From contig CAWCDW010000002.1 of NCBI GenBank assembly GCA_963794475.1, positions 248,001 to 312,000 on the forward strand: 64,000 bases of DNA, written 5' to 3'. The notes below the pieces were generated by a model that saw only the letters and a list, made by a program, of their open reading frames with translations, was not told the DNA's origin and ran no database searches. Within the stretch, counting starts at the first letter, position 1. Each line of letters opens with the position of its first letter. The position numbers and the translations under genes are program-made. Positions 48,368-57,551 of this stretch are shown in pieces. Source of the DNA: GAS188 sp963794475. GTDB lineage: Bacteria > Pseudomonadota > Alphaproteobacteria > Rhizobiales > Beijerinckiaceae.

Positions 48368-49174
48368 ATGTTCGTTCCCAAGCGCTCGAGTTTGCGCTAC
48401 CGCATCGATCGAGGTGACTTCCTTGGCGTGATCTGGCTTTCCCTCGGCTCGGTCGCGGTGGCCGAGATCGCGGGGCGCGCGCGCCCGGACGCCATCGTTC
48501 TCGACCTCCAGCACGGATTATGGGATCGCTTGAGCTTGGAGGCGGCGATCGGCGTGGTCCCGCCGGAAATTCCGGTTCTCGCGCGCGTCGCCGAGAACAG
48601 CGCCTTCGCCATCGGGCAGGCGCTCGACGCGGGCGCCGAAGGCGTGATCGTGCCGTTGATCGAAAGCCGCAAGCAGGCGGCGGCGGCCGTGAAGGCGGCG
48701 CGCTACCCGCCTCATGGCGAGCGCTCCGGAGGCGGTGCCCGCCCGCTCGCCGATTACGTCGATTACCACGCCGCATGCGAGCGCGGCATCATCGTGGCCG
48801 TGATGATCGAGACCATGAAGGGTCTCGAGAACGCGAGGAAGATCGCCGGGACCGAGGGTGTCGACCTTGTTTTCATCGGCACCGGCGACCTTGCCCTTTC
48901 GCTCGGCGCCTTTCCCCAGATGGAGGCGCGCCACGAGGATGCCTGCCGCGAAATCCTCGACGCCTGTCGGCGCCATTGGACGCCTTGCGGCATCTTCACG
49001 ACATCGGCGGATGCCGCTGCGAAGCGGCGCGCGCAAGGGTACCGCCTCACCGTGGTCGCCGACGACATCGGCCTCATCGGGCGGGGATTGGCGGCAGCCA
49101 CGAGCGCCTTCGCGGCGCGCGACACGCATGCCCTCGAGGCGCGAAGCGCCCCTCCCGGCCCCGCCCTTCCCTAG
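48368..49174 (+). CDS. HpcH/HpaI aldolase family protein
   Basis: The 268-residue TIM-barrel protein has the pattern of class II 2-keto-3-deoxy-sugar-acid aldolases: LDLQHGLWDRLSLE, VLARVAENS, the metal ligands in VMIETMKGLENARK (Glu) and FIGTGDLALSLG (Asp). It would cleave 4-hydroxy-2-oxo acids to pyruvate and an aldehyde. The start at 48368 has GGAGG at the right distance. The substrate is unknown; the following cyclase-family gene may be co-transcribed. Confidence 0.9.
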   Translation: MFVPKRSSLRYRIDRGDFLGVIWLSLGSVAVAEIAGRARPDAIVLDLQHGLWDRLSLEAAIGVVPPEIPVLARVAENSAFAIGQALDAGAEGVIVPLIESRKQAAAAVKAARYPPHGERSGGGARPLADYVDYHAACERGIIVAVMIETMKGLENARKIAGTEGVDLVFIGTGDLALSLGAFPQMEARHEDACREILDACRRHWTPCGIFTTSADAAAKRRAQGYRLTVVADDIGLIGRGLAAATSAFAARDTHALEARSAPPGPALP

Positions 49175-49253
49175 CGCAGGTGAGGCTCGAGTCGCCGGAC
49201 AGTTGAGATGCGCAGTCGCCCCAAGCTAGGATGAACCTCGGAGGAAAAACATC

Positions 49254-50039
49254 ATGACCACGTCAGTTCTCGAAAAACTCGCGAAGCAGATCGCGAAGCG
49301 CAAGATCCGCGTCGTGGATCTGACGCAAACGCTCAAGCCCTCGACGCCGGTGATCCAGCTTCCGCCGGCTTTCGCCCAGTCGAACCCTTTCTCGATCTCG
49401 CCGATCTCGCGCTATGACGACAAGGGCCCGGCTTGGTATTGGAACAACATCTCCTGCGGCGAGCATACGGGGACGCATTTCGACGCGCCGATCCATTGGG
49501 TGTCGGGCAAGGATTATCGGGACGGTGCGACCGACACGATCGATGTACAGCGCTTCGTGGCGCCGGCCTGCGTCATCGATTGCTCGAAAGAGGCGGCCAA
49601 GGATGAGAAATTCCTGATAACCCCGAAGCACATCCTCGCCTGGGAAAAGAAGCACGGCAAAATTCCGAAAGGCCATTGGGTGCTGATGCGCACCGATTGG
49701 TCGAAGCGTACGGACCCCGCGGCTTTCCTGAACATGAAGGAAGACGGCCCGCATGTGCCGGGCCCGAATGTCGATGCCATGCGCTTCCTGACGCAGGAGC
49801 GCGACGTGAACGGCTGGGGCGTCGAGGCGGTCGGCACCGATGCCGGCCAGGCTCATTCCTTCGAGCCGCCCTTCCCGGCGCACAACCTTATGCATGGCGC
49901 GAACCGATTGGGGCTTGCGAGCCTTTGCAATCTTGATCAATTGCCGCCGACGGGCGCCGTGATCTTCGCGGCCCCGCTGAAGATCGAGCAGGGCTCGGGC
50001 AGCCCCTTGCGCGTGCTGGCGCTCGTCGCGGAAGGCTAG
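49254..50039 (+). CDS. Cyclase family protein (kynurenine formamidase-like metal hydrolase)
   Basis: The 261-residue protein starts with VVDLTQTLKPSTPVIQLPP and contains the metal site GEHTGTHFDAPIHW, the HxGTHxDxP signature of the cyclase/KynB superfamily. Family members hydrolyse N-formylkynurenine or other amides and esters. No tryptophan-degradation genes are close, so a specific substrate is not assigned. AACCTCGGAGGAAAAACATC gives a strong site for the ATG. Confidence 0.88.
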   Translation: MTTSVLEKLAKQIAKRKIRVVDLTQTLKPSTPVIQLPPAFAQSNPFSISPISRYDDKGPAWYWNNISCGEHTGTHFDAPIHWVSGKDYRDGATDTIDVQRFVAPACVIDCSKEAAKDEKFLITPKHILAWEKKHGKIPKGHWVLMRTDWSKRTDPAAFLNMKEDGPHVPGPNVDAMRFLTQERDVNGWGVEAVGTDAGQAHSFEPPFPAHNLMHGANRLGLASLCNLDQLPPTGAVIFAAPLKIEQGSGSPLRVLALVAEG

Positions 50040-50190
50040 CGATCCGACGCCCGGCGCGACGCGACGCCGTCGCCGCGCGCTCGAGGAGGAGCGTGCGCGC
50101 AAGGCGCGAGCCTTGCCGGATTCCTCCTTTACTCTCCTCCCCCGGTTTGGTATCGAGCGCGTCTCTCGGGACGGCGATGCCGAGCCTGAA

Positions 50191-50266
<76 letters not shown>

Positions 50267-50507
50267 AATAGATCAATTGCTGTGGGATCTGAACCGACAA
50301 CGCGCAAGCTGGTTTGCAGCCGGTCCGGAGTTTTTGCCTTCCCGCCCCGGCAGGCGCATGCACGTGGTCATTGTGCTCGCAGCCGGGCAAACTTTGCCGA
50401 TGTGTCGGGTTATCATGCAGACGCCGCGGACACGACGCTGTATCGTTTCCCCTCATCGACAATGGCCCATCTCAAGGCGCCTGATTGAACCAGGAAGGCC
50501 TCATTGC

Positions 50508-50711
50508 ATGAATAACCAACAGGCCCCGAGGAAGTCTCCCGCCGCGAGCGTGCGGGTGCAGGAAGCCAAACGCGGACCACACCAGGTCACCAATAAAGAA
50601 TTCGTCGAATGGATAAAGGAAGTCGAGGGCGACGCCTCGCGGCGGGAGCAGCGACCCGCACGCCGTCGAATGCCACAGAAAAGCAAACAGGGAAATCCTG
50701 ACCGCTTTTAG
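50508..50711 (+). CDS. Small hypothetical protein
   Basis: The 67-residue, Arg/Lys/Gln-rich, hydrophilic product has a good ribosome site (AGGAAGG) before the ATG. It contains one possible amphipathic helix (NKEFVEWIKEVEGDASRREQ) between basic flanks. I do not recognise a family. It lies between tRNA-Lys and the cspA terminator. Confidence 0.5.
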   Translation: MNNQQAPRKSPAASVRVQEAKRGPHQVTNKEFVEWIKEVEGDASRREQRPARRRMPQKSKQGNPDRF

Positions 50712-50904
50712 TTTGGTTGGGCTTACATGAAAGCCTATATTGAGGCTGACCGTGGAGGCGCCTCTCCCGGGCGCGCCAGCCATTTCGCCGCTGCGGCTCA
50801 CTCGGTCCAACCGTTTGGACAGGAGTCTTGGCGCACGGTGAAATGGTATTCGAATTTAAGATCTATTTCATGCCACTGGATTAATGTCTATATATCGACA
50901 CAGA

Positions 50905-50943
50905 TAAAAAAACCCCGCGCCCGGCGAGCCGGACGCGGGGTTT
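50905..50943 (-). terminator. Rho-independent terminator downstream of cspA
   Basis: AACCCCGCG (50911-50919) pairs with CGCGGGGTT (50934-50942), with an inner CCGG/CCGG pair. On the minus strand the stem is followed by a run of T (the A-run at 50906-50912). It lies about 60 bases beyond the cspA stop on that strand. Confidence 0.85.
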
Positions 50944-51004
50944 GGAACCACAAACCTCGCCAGTACATCCGTGGTCAAGGTGAAATGGCTACCGGCGCCG
51001 CCGA

Positions 51005-51214
51005 TCAGGCAGCGCGCAGATTGTCAGCCGAGGACTTGCCCGTGCGTCGATCAGCCACGACCTCGAACGAGACTTTCTGCCCCTCGTTGAGGCTGTGCAT
51101 CCCGGCGCGTTCGACCGCGCTGATATGCACGAAAACATCCTGGCCGCCATCGTCCGGTTGGATGAAACCAAAGCCTTTTTGGCCGTTAAACCACTTTACT
51201 GTTCCTTGCGCCAT
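51005..51214 (-). CDS. cspA: Cold-shock protein (CspA family)
   Basis: The 69-residue OB-fold protein starts MAQGTVKWFNGQKGFGFIQP with RNP1 (KGFGFI) and RNP2 (VFVHISAV) RNA-binding motifs. It is full length for the family. It binds single-stranded nucleic acid and can act as an RNA chaperone; cold induction is likely but not shown. GAAAGAAG precedes the ATG. The long non-coding stretch upstream (51215-51522) could hold an extended leader. Confidence 0.94.
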   Translation of the reverse strand: MAQGTVKWFNGQKGFGFIQPDDGGQDVFVHISAVERAGMHSLNEGQKVSFEVVADRRTGKSSADNLRAA

Positions 51215-51522
51215 GGAAACTTCTTTCAGATACGTGTTTGGGTAGGCCGCGCGGTTGCGCAGCCGGTTTAGTAGTCGAGATTTGGGAAGAAGATCGTCAG
51301 TCCGACGCAATCCTGCGGCGAGGCCAAGTCGTTCGGCCGAAACTCGATCTGTCTTACTTAGCGCATAAGCGCGCCCTTCACAAGAGATCGCGCCGTGCAA
51401 AAGACGAAAAAGCTGGCAATCGCAGCGCCCAGACCCCATGTTAAGCAAACCATCGGTATCGGCCCGGCCACCGATGGCTGAGAGACGGTTGTTCTCCCGC
51501 CTTACACGATAAGGAGGTCGCC
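51215..51522. promoter_or_regulatory. Divergent intergenic region (cspA leader and promoter of a Zn-ribbon gene)
   Basis: These 308 bases lie between the divergent cspA and 51523 genes. Open frames through it read as unlike any protein. A strong ribosome site (AAGGAGGT, 51511-51518) serves the plus-strand gene. No confident promoter or cold-box motif was recognised. Confidence 0.4.
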
Positions 51523-51774
51523 GTGACTCAGACCTGCTCCATCGCCATGGCCGGAGAGGCCGAACATCGTTGGGGGCAACGCTTGCCTGCCGCCGCGCCA
51601 CGCTCGCCTCATAACGATAACCATGCCGGGGATGGCCTTTGCCCCGCCTGCGGGGGATACGCCTTGGTCGGGCCTCAGGCCGCGGAGTATTGCGGTGCGG
51701 GCCTCATCCGCCGTCACTGGATGTGCCGCGCCTGCGGCCACGAGTGGGTCACGGTGCTCCACGTGCTGAGTTAA
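51523..51774 (+). CDS. Small Zn-ribbon-like protein, paralogue of the 52375-52602 product
   Basis: The 83-residue product begins at a GTG with a very strong ribosome site. It has two Cys pairs: GLCPACGGYALVG and HWMCRACGHEWVTV. Spacing and the closing W-x-C-x2-C-G-x2-W-x-T pattern also occur in the small protein encoded at 52375-52602. It is probably a zinc-binding protein-protein or nucleic-acid-binding module. The first 35 residues are not conserved. Function is unknown. Confidence 0.65.
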   Translation: MTQTCSIAMAGEAEHRWGQRLPAAAPRSPHNDNHAGDGLCPACGGYALVGPQAAEYCGAGLIRRHWMCRACGHEWVTVLHVLS

Positions 51775-51820
51775 GCGCCGAGTTCATTGAATTTTTCAAC
51801 CCGATTATGGAGTAAAACGT

Positions 51821-52099
51821 TTGCAGGTCTTTGTTCGCGACAACAATATCGATCAGGCGCTTCGAGCTTTGAAGAGGAAAATGCAGCGGGAGGGCGTATT
51901 CAGGGAAATGAGGCGCCGCCGCTTTTACGAGAAGCCTTCGGAAAGAACCACGAGAGAGAAATCGGAGGCGATCCGCCGCAAGCGCAAGCTCGCGCGCAAC
52001 AAGGCGGTGCGCGACGGCCTGATCGCGGCGCCAAAGAAACGAATCGAGGAAAGCCGGCACCGGTCCCCCTTGCCGCCCCGGCCCGGTCGGGTTCAGTAG
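51821..52099 (+). CDS. rpsU: 30S ribosomal protein S21
   Basis: The 92-residue product starts MQVFVRDNNIDQALRALKRK from a TTG codon with GGAG eight bases upstream. It matches S21 through the basic helix (GVFREMRRRRFYEKPSERTT). S21 joins the small subunit late and helps initiation. The C-terminal 25 residues (PKKRIEESRHRSPLPP) are longer than in E. coli, usual for alphaproteobacteria. Confidence 0.94.
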   Translation: MQVFVRDNNIDQALRALKRKMQREGVFREMRRRRFYEKPSERTTREKSEAIRRKRKLARNKAVRDGLIAAPKKRIEESRHRSPLPPRPGRVQ

Positions 52100-52149
52100 A
52101 GACACCTGCCGATGAGCAATAGGAATTATTCCTACGCTCACACAGGCAT

Positions 52150-52368
52150 CTAAGCCAATTCGAGCTGATCCTCGCTCGCGATGCGTTGAAAGGGCTCGCG
52201 ATTGCTCTTGATGCGGTATTGGAGGTCACCGTCCCGTTCGGGAAGCGTGGCGAGCACCTCGAAGGGTCCCGTTGCCGCATTTGGCAGTGGGCTGCTCCTG
52301 CTGAGGCGGACCATGGCTCCCACCGCATAGCGGTGAATCAAGGGCGCATCGTTGAGTTTCGCGGTCAT
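52150..52368 (-). CDS. Small conserved protein of the Rhizobiales, function unknown
   Basis: The 72-residue protein has a beta-rich core, YAVGAMVRLSRS then ATLPERDGDLQYRIKSNREP and ERIASEDQLE-like ending. The pattern (YxVGxxVxL, QYRIK, EDQLE) recalls a small SH3-like family common in Rhizobiales, whose role is unknown. It begins 6 bases after the stop of the upstream Zn-ribbon gene on the same strand and is likely co-transcribed with it. Confidence 0.65.
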   Translation of the reverse strand: MTAKLNDAPLIHRYAVGAMVRLSRSSPLPNAATGPFEVLATLPERDGDLQYRIKSNREPFQRIASEDQLELA

Positions 52369-52374
52369 GATTAT

Positions 52375-52602
52375 TCACACCTGGGTCGAGGTTGTCCACT
52401 GATTGCCGCACGCGCCACAGATCCAGTCGTGCTCCATCCATCGTGGGTCACGGTAGCGCGAGCGAGCTGGCGCCGTCGGTTGCCCTGCGCCGCATTTTGA
52501 GCATCGCAATTCGTCCGTTCTGGCATCGTCGACCGAACCGGGTATTCCATAATAACTCTGCCCGTCCGATTGCGTCGGCGATCTCTTGCGCACGTTTCCC
52601 AC
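52375..52602 (-). CDS. Small Zn-ribbon-like protein, paralogue of the 51523-51774 product
   Basis: The 75-residue product starts at a GTG with AGGGG just upstream. Its Cys pairs lie in LRCSKCGAGQPT and HDWICGACGNQWTTS. The second half closely parallels the 51523 protein. It is upstream of the 52150-52368 gene in a probable two-gene operon. Function is unknown. Confidence 0.6.
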   Translation of the reverse strand: MGNVRKRSPTQSDGQSYYGIPGSVDDARTDELRCSKCGAGQPTAPARSRYRDPRWMEHDWICGACGNQWTTSTQV

Positions 52603-53060
52603 TGTCCCCTTGGTTGGGCCTCACCCGTCAGGTGGAGCGGTGTTCAGAGCGCGATGAGAACGGCAACAACAAACGCAAGGGCGCAGAAGAAATGAAAGGT
52701 CAATACGAAACGCTATTGCCGCGTCTCCCCGCATACCTTGTCGAGAAGGGCGATCGCCAAGTATTGAACTAGTCAACATATTCGATTTGCCGAGTGTCGC
52801 GGGCTGCCAAGGCCGTAGCGACATGCGGTGCGTCCCTCCTGGCCCATCGGGCCAGCCCCTTAGATAGTGACGCTCATGGCATTCGCAAAATACGATCTCG
52901 CCGCGCGACGCTCGCGGGGCGTTTCGTCCGACCGAGACGAGTTCGCGCCGTGCCGAAAGCCTGGCGCAATCTCCCGATCGCCGCCGAGATGGGGAGGCCC
53001 GTTCCGCACGCCGGTCATCAATGAGGAGTTCTTCATTGCAAAGCCAGCTCGAAATACGAT
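52603..53060. other. Intergenic stretch without a supported gene
   Basis: Short open frames cross this region (for example 52867-53178 on the plus strand) but none has a family resemblance, and codon usage and composition do not favour any. The 3' part leads into the groESL operator. Confidence 0.45.
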
Positions 53061-53087
53061 TTGGCACTCCCTTGTAACGCGTGCCAG
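53061..53087 (+). promoter_or_regulatory. CIRCE-like operator (HrcA site) upstream of groESL
   Basis: TTGGCACTC (53061-53069), a 9-base spacer and GCGTGCCAG (53079-53087) form the CIRCE arrangement TTAGCACTC-N9-GAGTGCTAA with some mismatches. The arms pair at 7 of 9 positions. It lies 97 bases before the groES start, a normal distance for HrcA control of a groESL operon. hrcA is not in the window. Confidence 0.7.
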
Positions 53088-53183
53088 CGAGGACCATGTA
53101 CGCATCAGGTCGAATTCTGAGCGGGGCCTCGGGGCATTTTGCCTCGAGCCGGCCTCGGCGAAGCTTGACCGGAAATGAGCCCC

Positions 53184-53498
53184 ATGAAATTCCGTCCGTT
53201 GCACGACCGCGTCGTCATCCGTCGTATCGAGGGGGAGGACAAGACGAAGGGCGGCATCATCATTCCGGACGCCGTCAAGGAGAAGCCGCAAGAGGGAGAG
53301 ATCCTGGCTGTCGGCCCGGGAGCTCGCGACGAGAGCGGTAAACTTCTCCCTGTCGACGTCAAGAAAGGTGACCGCGTGCTATTCGGCAAGTGGTCGGGCA
53401 CCGAAGTCAAAGTCGACGGTGAGGATCTCCTGATCATGAAGGAGACCGACATCATGGGGGTGATCGGCGGTAAAACCGCCTTCACGAAAGCGGCCTGA
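53184..53498 (+). CDS. groES: Co-chaperonin GroES
   Basis: The 104-residue product starts MKFRPLHDRVVIRRIEGEDK. It has the mobile loop (EDKTKGGIIIPD), which docks on GroEL, and the roof beta hairpin. It caps the GroEL cavity during folding. An ATG nine bases upstream (53175) is an alternative. groEL follows after 37 bases. Confidence 0.96.
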   Translation: MKFRPLHDRVVIRRIEGEDKTKGGIIIPDAVKEKPQEGEILAVGPGARDESGKLLPVDVKKGDRVLFGKWSGTEVKVDGEDLLIMKETDIMGVIGGKTAFTKAA

Positions 53499-53535
53499 AC
53501 CTATTCCTCAACAGAACCATTGGAGTGCGAACGCC

Positions 53536-55173
<1,638 letters not shown>

Positions 55174-55283
55174 TTCTCGGACAAGACGAAGAGGGACCGC
55201 GGAGGTGGCCTTTTCCCTGATCTTGGCGTGATTTGAATCCAAGGGGAGGAAATCCTTCCTCTCCCAACTCCGAAGGAAATCCC

Positions 55284-55649
55284 ATGGAAATGCCGGAAAT
55301 GCTGCGGGGAGACTCGCTGAAGCGGCTGCTGCAAGGGGCTGCCATCGGTGCCGTCGCGACGATGATCATCGGCTTCAACTGGGGCGGCTGGATGCTCGGA
55401 GGTACCGCGAGAGAGCTAGCTTACTCCACCGCCAACAGCGCCGTGGTCGCGGCGATCGCCCCCATCTGCGTCGAGCAGTTCGAGCACAGCTCCGATGCCA
55501 ACGGCAATTTGGCGGAGTTGAAAAAAACCAGCTCGTGGCAGCAATCCGCCTTCGTCGAGAAGGGGGGCTGGGCGGTGATGCCCGGCAGCAAATCAGCGGA
55601 GGCGGGCGTGCCGCAAGCCTGTGCCAACATGCTCAGCAATCTGAAGTAG
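55284..55649 (+). CDS. Conserved single-TM protein of Rhizobiales
   Basis: The 121-residue product starts MEMPEMLRGDSLKRLLQGAA after AAGGAAAT. One membrane segment (GAVATMIIGFNWGGWMLGG) is followed by a periplasmic part with two Cys (IAPICVEQF and PQACANML), possibly a disulfide. The GFNWGGW motif is one I recall from a Bradyrhizobium-type hypothetical family. Function is unknown. It lies 110 bases after groEL, same strand. Confidence 0.7.
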   Translation: MEMPEMLRGDSLKRLLQGAAIGAVATMIIGFNWGGWMLGGTARELAYSTANSAVVAAIAPICVEQFEHSSDANGNLAELKKTSSWQQSAFVEKGGWAVMPGSKSAEAGVPQACANMLSNLK

Positions 55650-55728
55650 ACGACAAGCTTGCCTCTCGTAGTCGAGGGGCGGTCGGTGGCGCGCCTTAGC
55701 GACGTTTCTTATTGTCGAGGAGAGCGTC

Positions 55729-55974
55729 TCATTTTTCTTTACGGACGCGCCTCCTCGACCTTTCGCGCCCCAGCGGCTTCTCCTCATTTTCCGTGGTCCC
55801 TGACGCGGCGTCCCGCGCCAAGCGCTGCTCGCGAAGCCGGGTCGTCTTGGCGACCATGTCGCTGTGGCGTTTCTCCTCCTCGGCGATGCGTCGGTCGGTC
55901 TGCTGCTGGCGCTCGAACATTTGAGCCGCGCGTTTGGCCGCCTGCTTGAGCTGGATCTGCTTGCTGTCACTCAT
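55729..55974 (-). CDS. Small charged, helical protein
   Basis: The 81-residue product is very rich in Arg, Lys, Glu and Gln. The first half is predicted helical or coiled coil (SDSKQIQLKQAAKRAAQMFE, then RQQQTDRRIAEEEKRHSD) and the C-terminus is basic (RERSRRRVRKEK). A strong GGAGG precedes the chosen ATG. It follows the ribbon-helix-helix gene by 44 bases on the same strand. No family recognised. Confidence 0.6.
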   Translation of the reverse strand: MSDSKQIQLKQAAKRAAQMFERQQQTDRRIAEEEKRHSDMVAKTTRLREQRLARDAASGTTENEEKPLGRERSRRRVRKEK

Positions 55975-56018
55975 GACTTCAACCTCCGGAGAACGCGGGC
56001 AGCTCGGCTGCGCGGGGG

Positions 56019-56348
56019 TCACTTCCCTCGCCTGTCTTTCACGACTGCCCTTGCAGGCATTTCCGTCAGCGCGCGCCTGCGCTCGCGGTGGACGTTGGCG
56101 GATTCCCTGGAGTGCTCAAACGCCCTGTCGATCGCCGAATTGGCCGCGCCCTTGGCGTATGCCGCCCCTCCCGCAACCCGGACCGCGCGCGTCGGCTCGA
56201 CGGCAAGATACCCATTGGCTCGCAGGTGCTCGAGGAGGAGTTTTTCGACATATGACGCAAGCGGCCGGTGGTCCTCCGCGGCGGCCCTTTCAAGAGCAGC
56301 CTTCACGTCGTCCGCGACGCGGACGGATATCGCGGATGTCTTTGGCAT
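56019..56348 (-). CDS. Ribbon-helix-helix domain protein
   Basis: The 109-residue product begins with an RHH-like DNA-binding fold: a beta strand (TSAISVRVADDVKAALERAA) followed by two helices (HRPLASYVEKLLLEHLRANG). Such proteins are often antitoxins or plasmid regulators. Here the downstream neighbour is a coiled-coil protein rather than a known toxin, so a toxin-antitoxin role is not supported. The C-terminal half is basic and helical. Confidence 0.6.
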   Translation of the reverse strand: MPKTSAISVRVADDVKAALERAAAEDHRPLASYVEKLLLEHLRANGYLAVEPTRAVRVAGGAAYAKGAANSAIDRAFEHSRESANVHRERRRALTEMPARAVVKDRRGK

Positions 56349-56791
56349 GGATGCGATTGTGTGCAATTGGCGTTCAAAAATCGTTGAATGCATATTGCAC
56401 CGCGCTGCACACATTTGCAACCAGAACCTTGCATGTCGGAAGACCGTTCCCACGGCGGGCGAGCAACCAGACTGCTCGAACTCGCCAGCGAGGCTGCGAT
56501 TGATAAGCGAGTGCGCGCTCCCTGCGCCGGCGCTTGTTTCTCAAAGGGTGTTTGCTCGACTTGCCGATCGACCTCGCCGGCGTGGTCTTGTGCGCCCACC
56601 ATTTCCCCTTTATCCGAACCGATGATCGGGCGCGCGCCGAGTCTTCCATCAGGATCCGGCGACGTCGCGAGTGACGGGCTTGCTCCAAGCCGCCGTCGTC
56701 CGCGCGATCATGAAGCAGAGACGTGCCTTGCGCCGGGGCGATCTCTCGCCCATGAACCAGAGTCCACGCCGTTGATATCAGGAGCTTGCGC
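56349..56791. other. Intergenic region between divergent genes, no supported gene
   Basis: These 443 bases lie between the divergent ribbon-helix-helix and L,D-transpeptidase genes. Open frames on both strands have no resemblance to known proteins. The first 100 bases are AT-richer (around ATTGCACACAATCG), consistent with a promoter for the minus-strand gene. No operator was recognised. Confidence 0.4.
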
Positions 56792-57403
56792 ATGGATCGC
56801 CGACGATTCTTGACGGCATGCGTGGTGACGGCCATCGCCACCCCGAAATTCGCCGCCGCCCGTGAATTCAAGCGGCACGAATACTTCCTGGGCCCGGTCG
56901 AGGATGGGAAGGTAACCTATTTGGCGACAAACCTTTCAGCCGTACCTCACGAGTTCCGCCGCACCCTTGTCGACTATCCGACGCGAGAAGCGCCCGGCAC
57001 CATCGTGGTCCACACGCTTGAGCATTGGCTTCACTTCACGCTCGAGGGCGGAAAGGCCGTTCGCTTCGGTTGCGCGGTCGGTCGCGACGGGGCCCGCTGG
57101 GAAGGACATGCCAAGGTGGGAAGGAAGGCCGCTTGGCCGGCTTGGCATCCGACCGCCGCGATGCGCAAGCGCAACTCGAGCCTACCCGTACGGATGGAAG
57201 GCGGCCCCAAGAACCCCCTCGGCGCGCGAGCGCTTTATCTTTACAGAGGCCAACAAGACACGCTCTATCGAATTCACGGCACGAACGAGCCGTGGTCGAT
57301 CGGCAAGCGCGCCTCGAGCGGGTGTCTTCGGATGCTGAATGAAGACATCATCTATTTGTATTCCTTGGTTCCGATAGGAACTCCGGTGGTGGTTTCTTTT
57401 TAG
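56792..57403 (+). CDS. L,D-transpeptidase (YkuD domain), exported
   Basis: The 203-residue product has an N-terminal export signal with twin Arg (MDRRRFLTACVVTAIATPKF). The YkuD catalytic region follows: IHGTNEPWSIGKRASSGCLR, with the conserved His and nucleophilic Cys, then LNEDIIYLYSLV. It makes 3-3 cross-links or attaches proteins to peptidoglycan in the periplasm. AGGAG lies eight bases before the ATG. A TTG six bases upstream is a less likely start. Confidence 0.9.
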   Translation: MDRRRFLTACVVTAIATPKFAAAREFKRHEYFLGPVEDGKVTYLATNLSAVPHEFRRTLVDYPTREAPGTIVVHTLEHWLHFTLEGGKAVRFGCAVGRDGARWEGHAKVGRKAAWPAWHPTAAMRKRNSSLPVRMEGGPKNPLGARALYLYRGQQDTLYRIHGTNEPWSIGKRASSGCLRMLNEDIIYLYSLVPIGTPVVVSF

Positions 57404-57551
57404 CGCCGAAGCGCTTCCAGGAAATCGCGTCGGCTCTTCTACCCGCTCGCTTTGGACAACTTTCCGCGCGTAGCAAAGCTGTCGTTGATATCGCCATCGA
57501 CCATTGGTAATCCTGGAACGTGCTGCGTGATCTCGTTCAAGGGAGGCCGAT

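Noticed and set aside
52867..53178. 103-residue frame before groES
   Set aside because: It overlaps the CIRCE-like operator, has no ribosome site and no family resemblance.
56019..56348. Classical toxin-antitoxin system at the ribbon-helix-helix gene
   Set aside because: No RelE/ParE, PIN or Fic-like toxin is encoded next to it; kept only as a weak finding.
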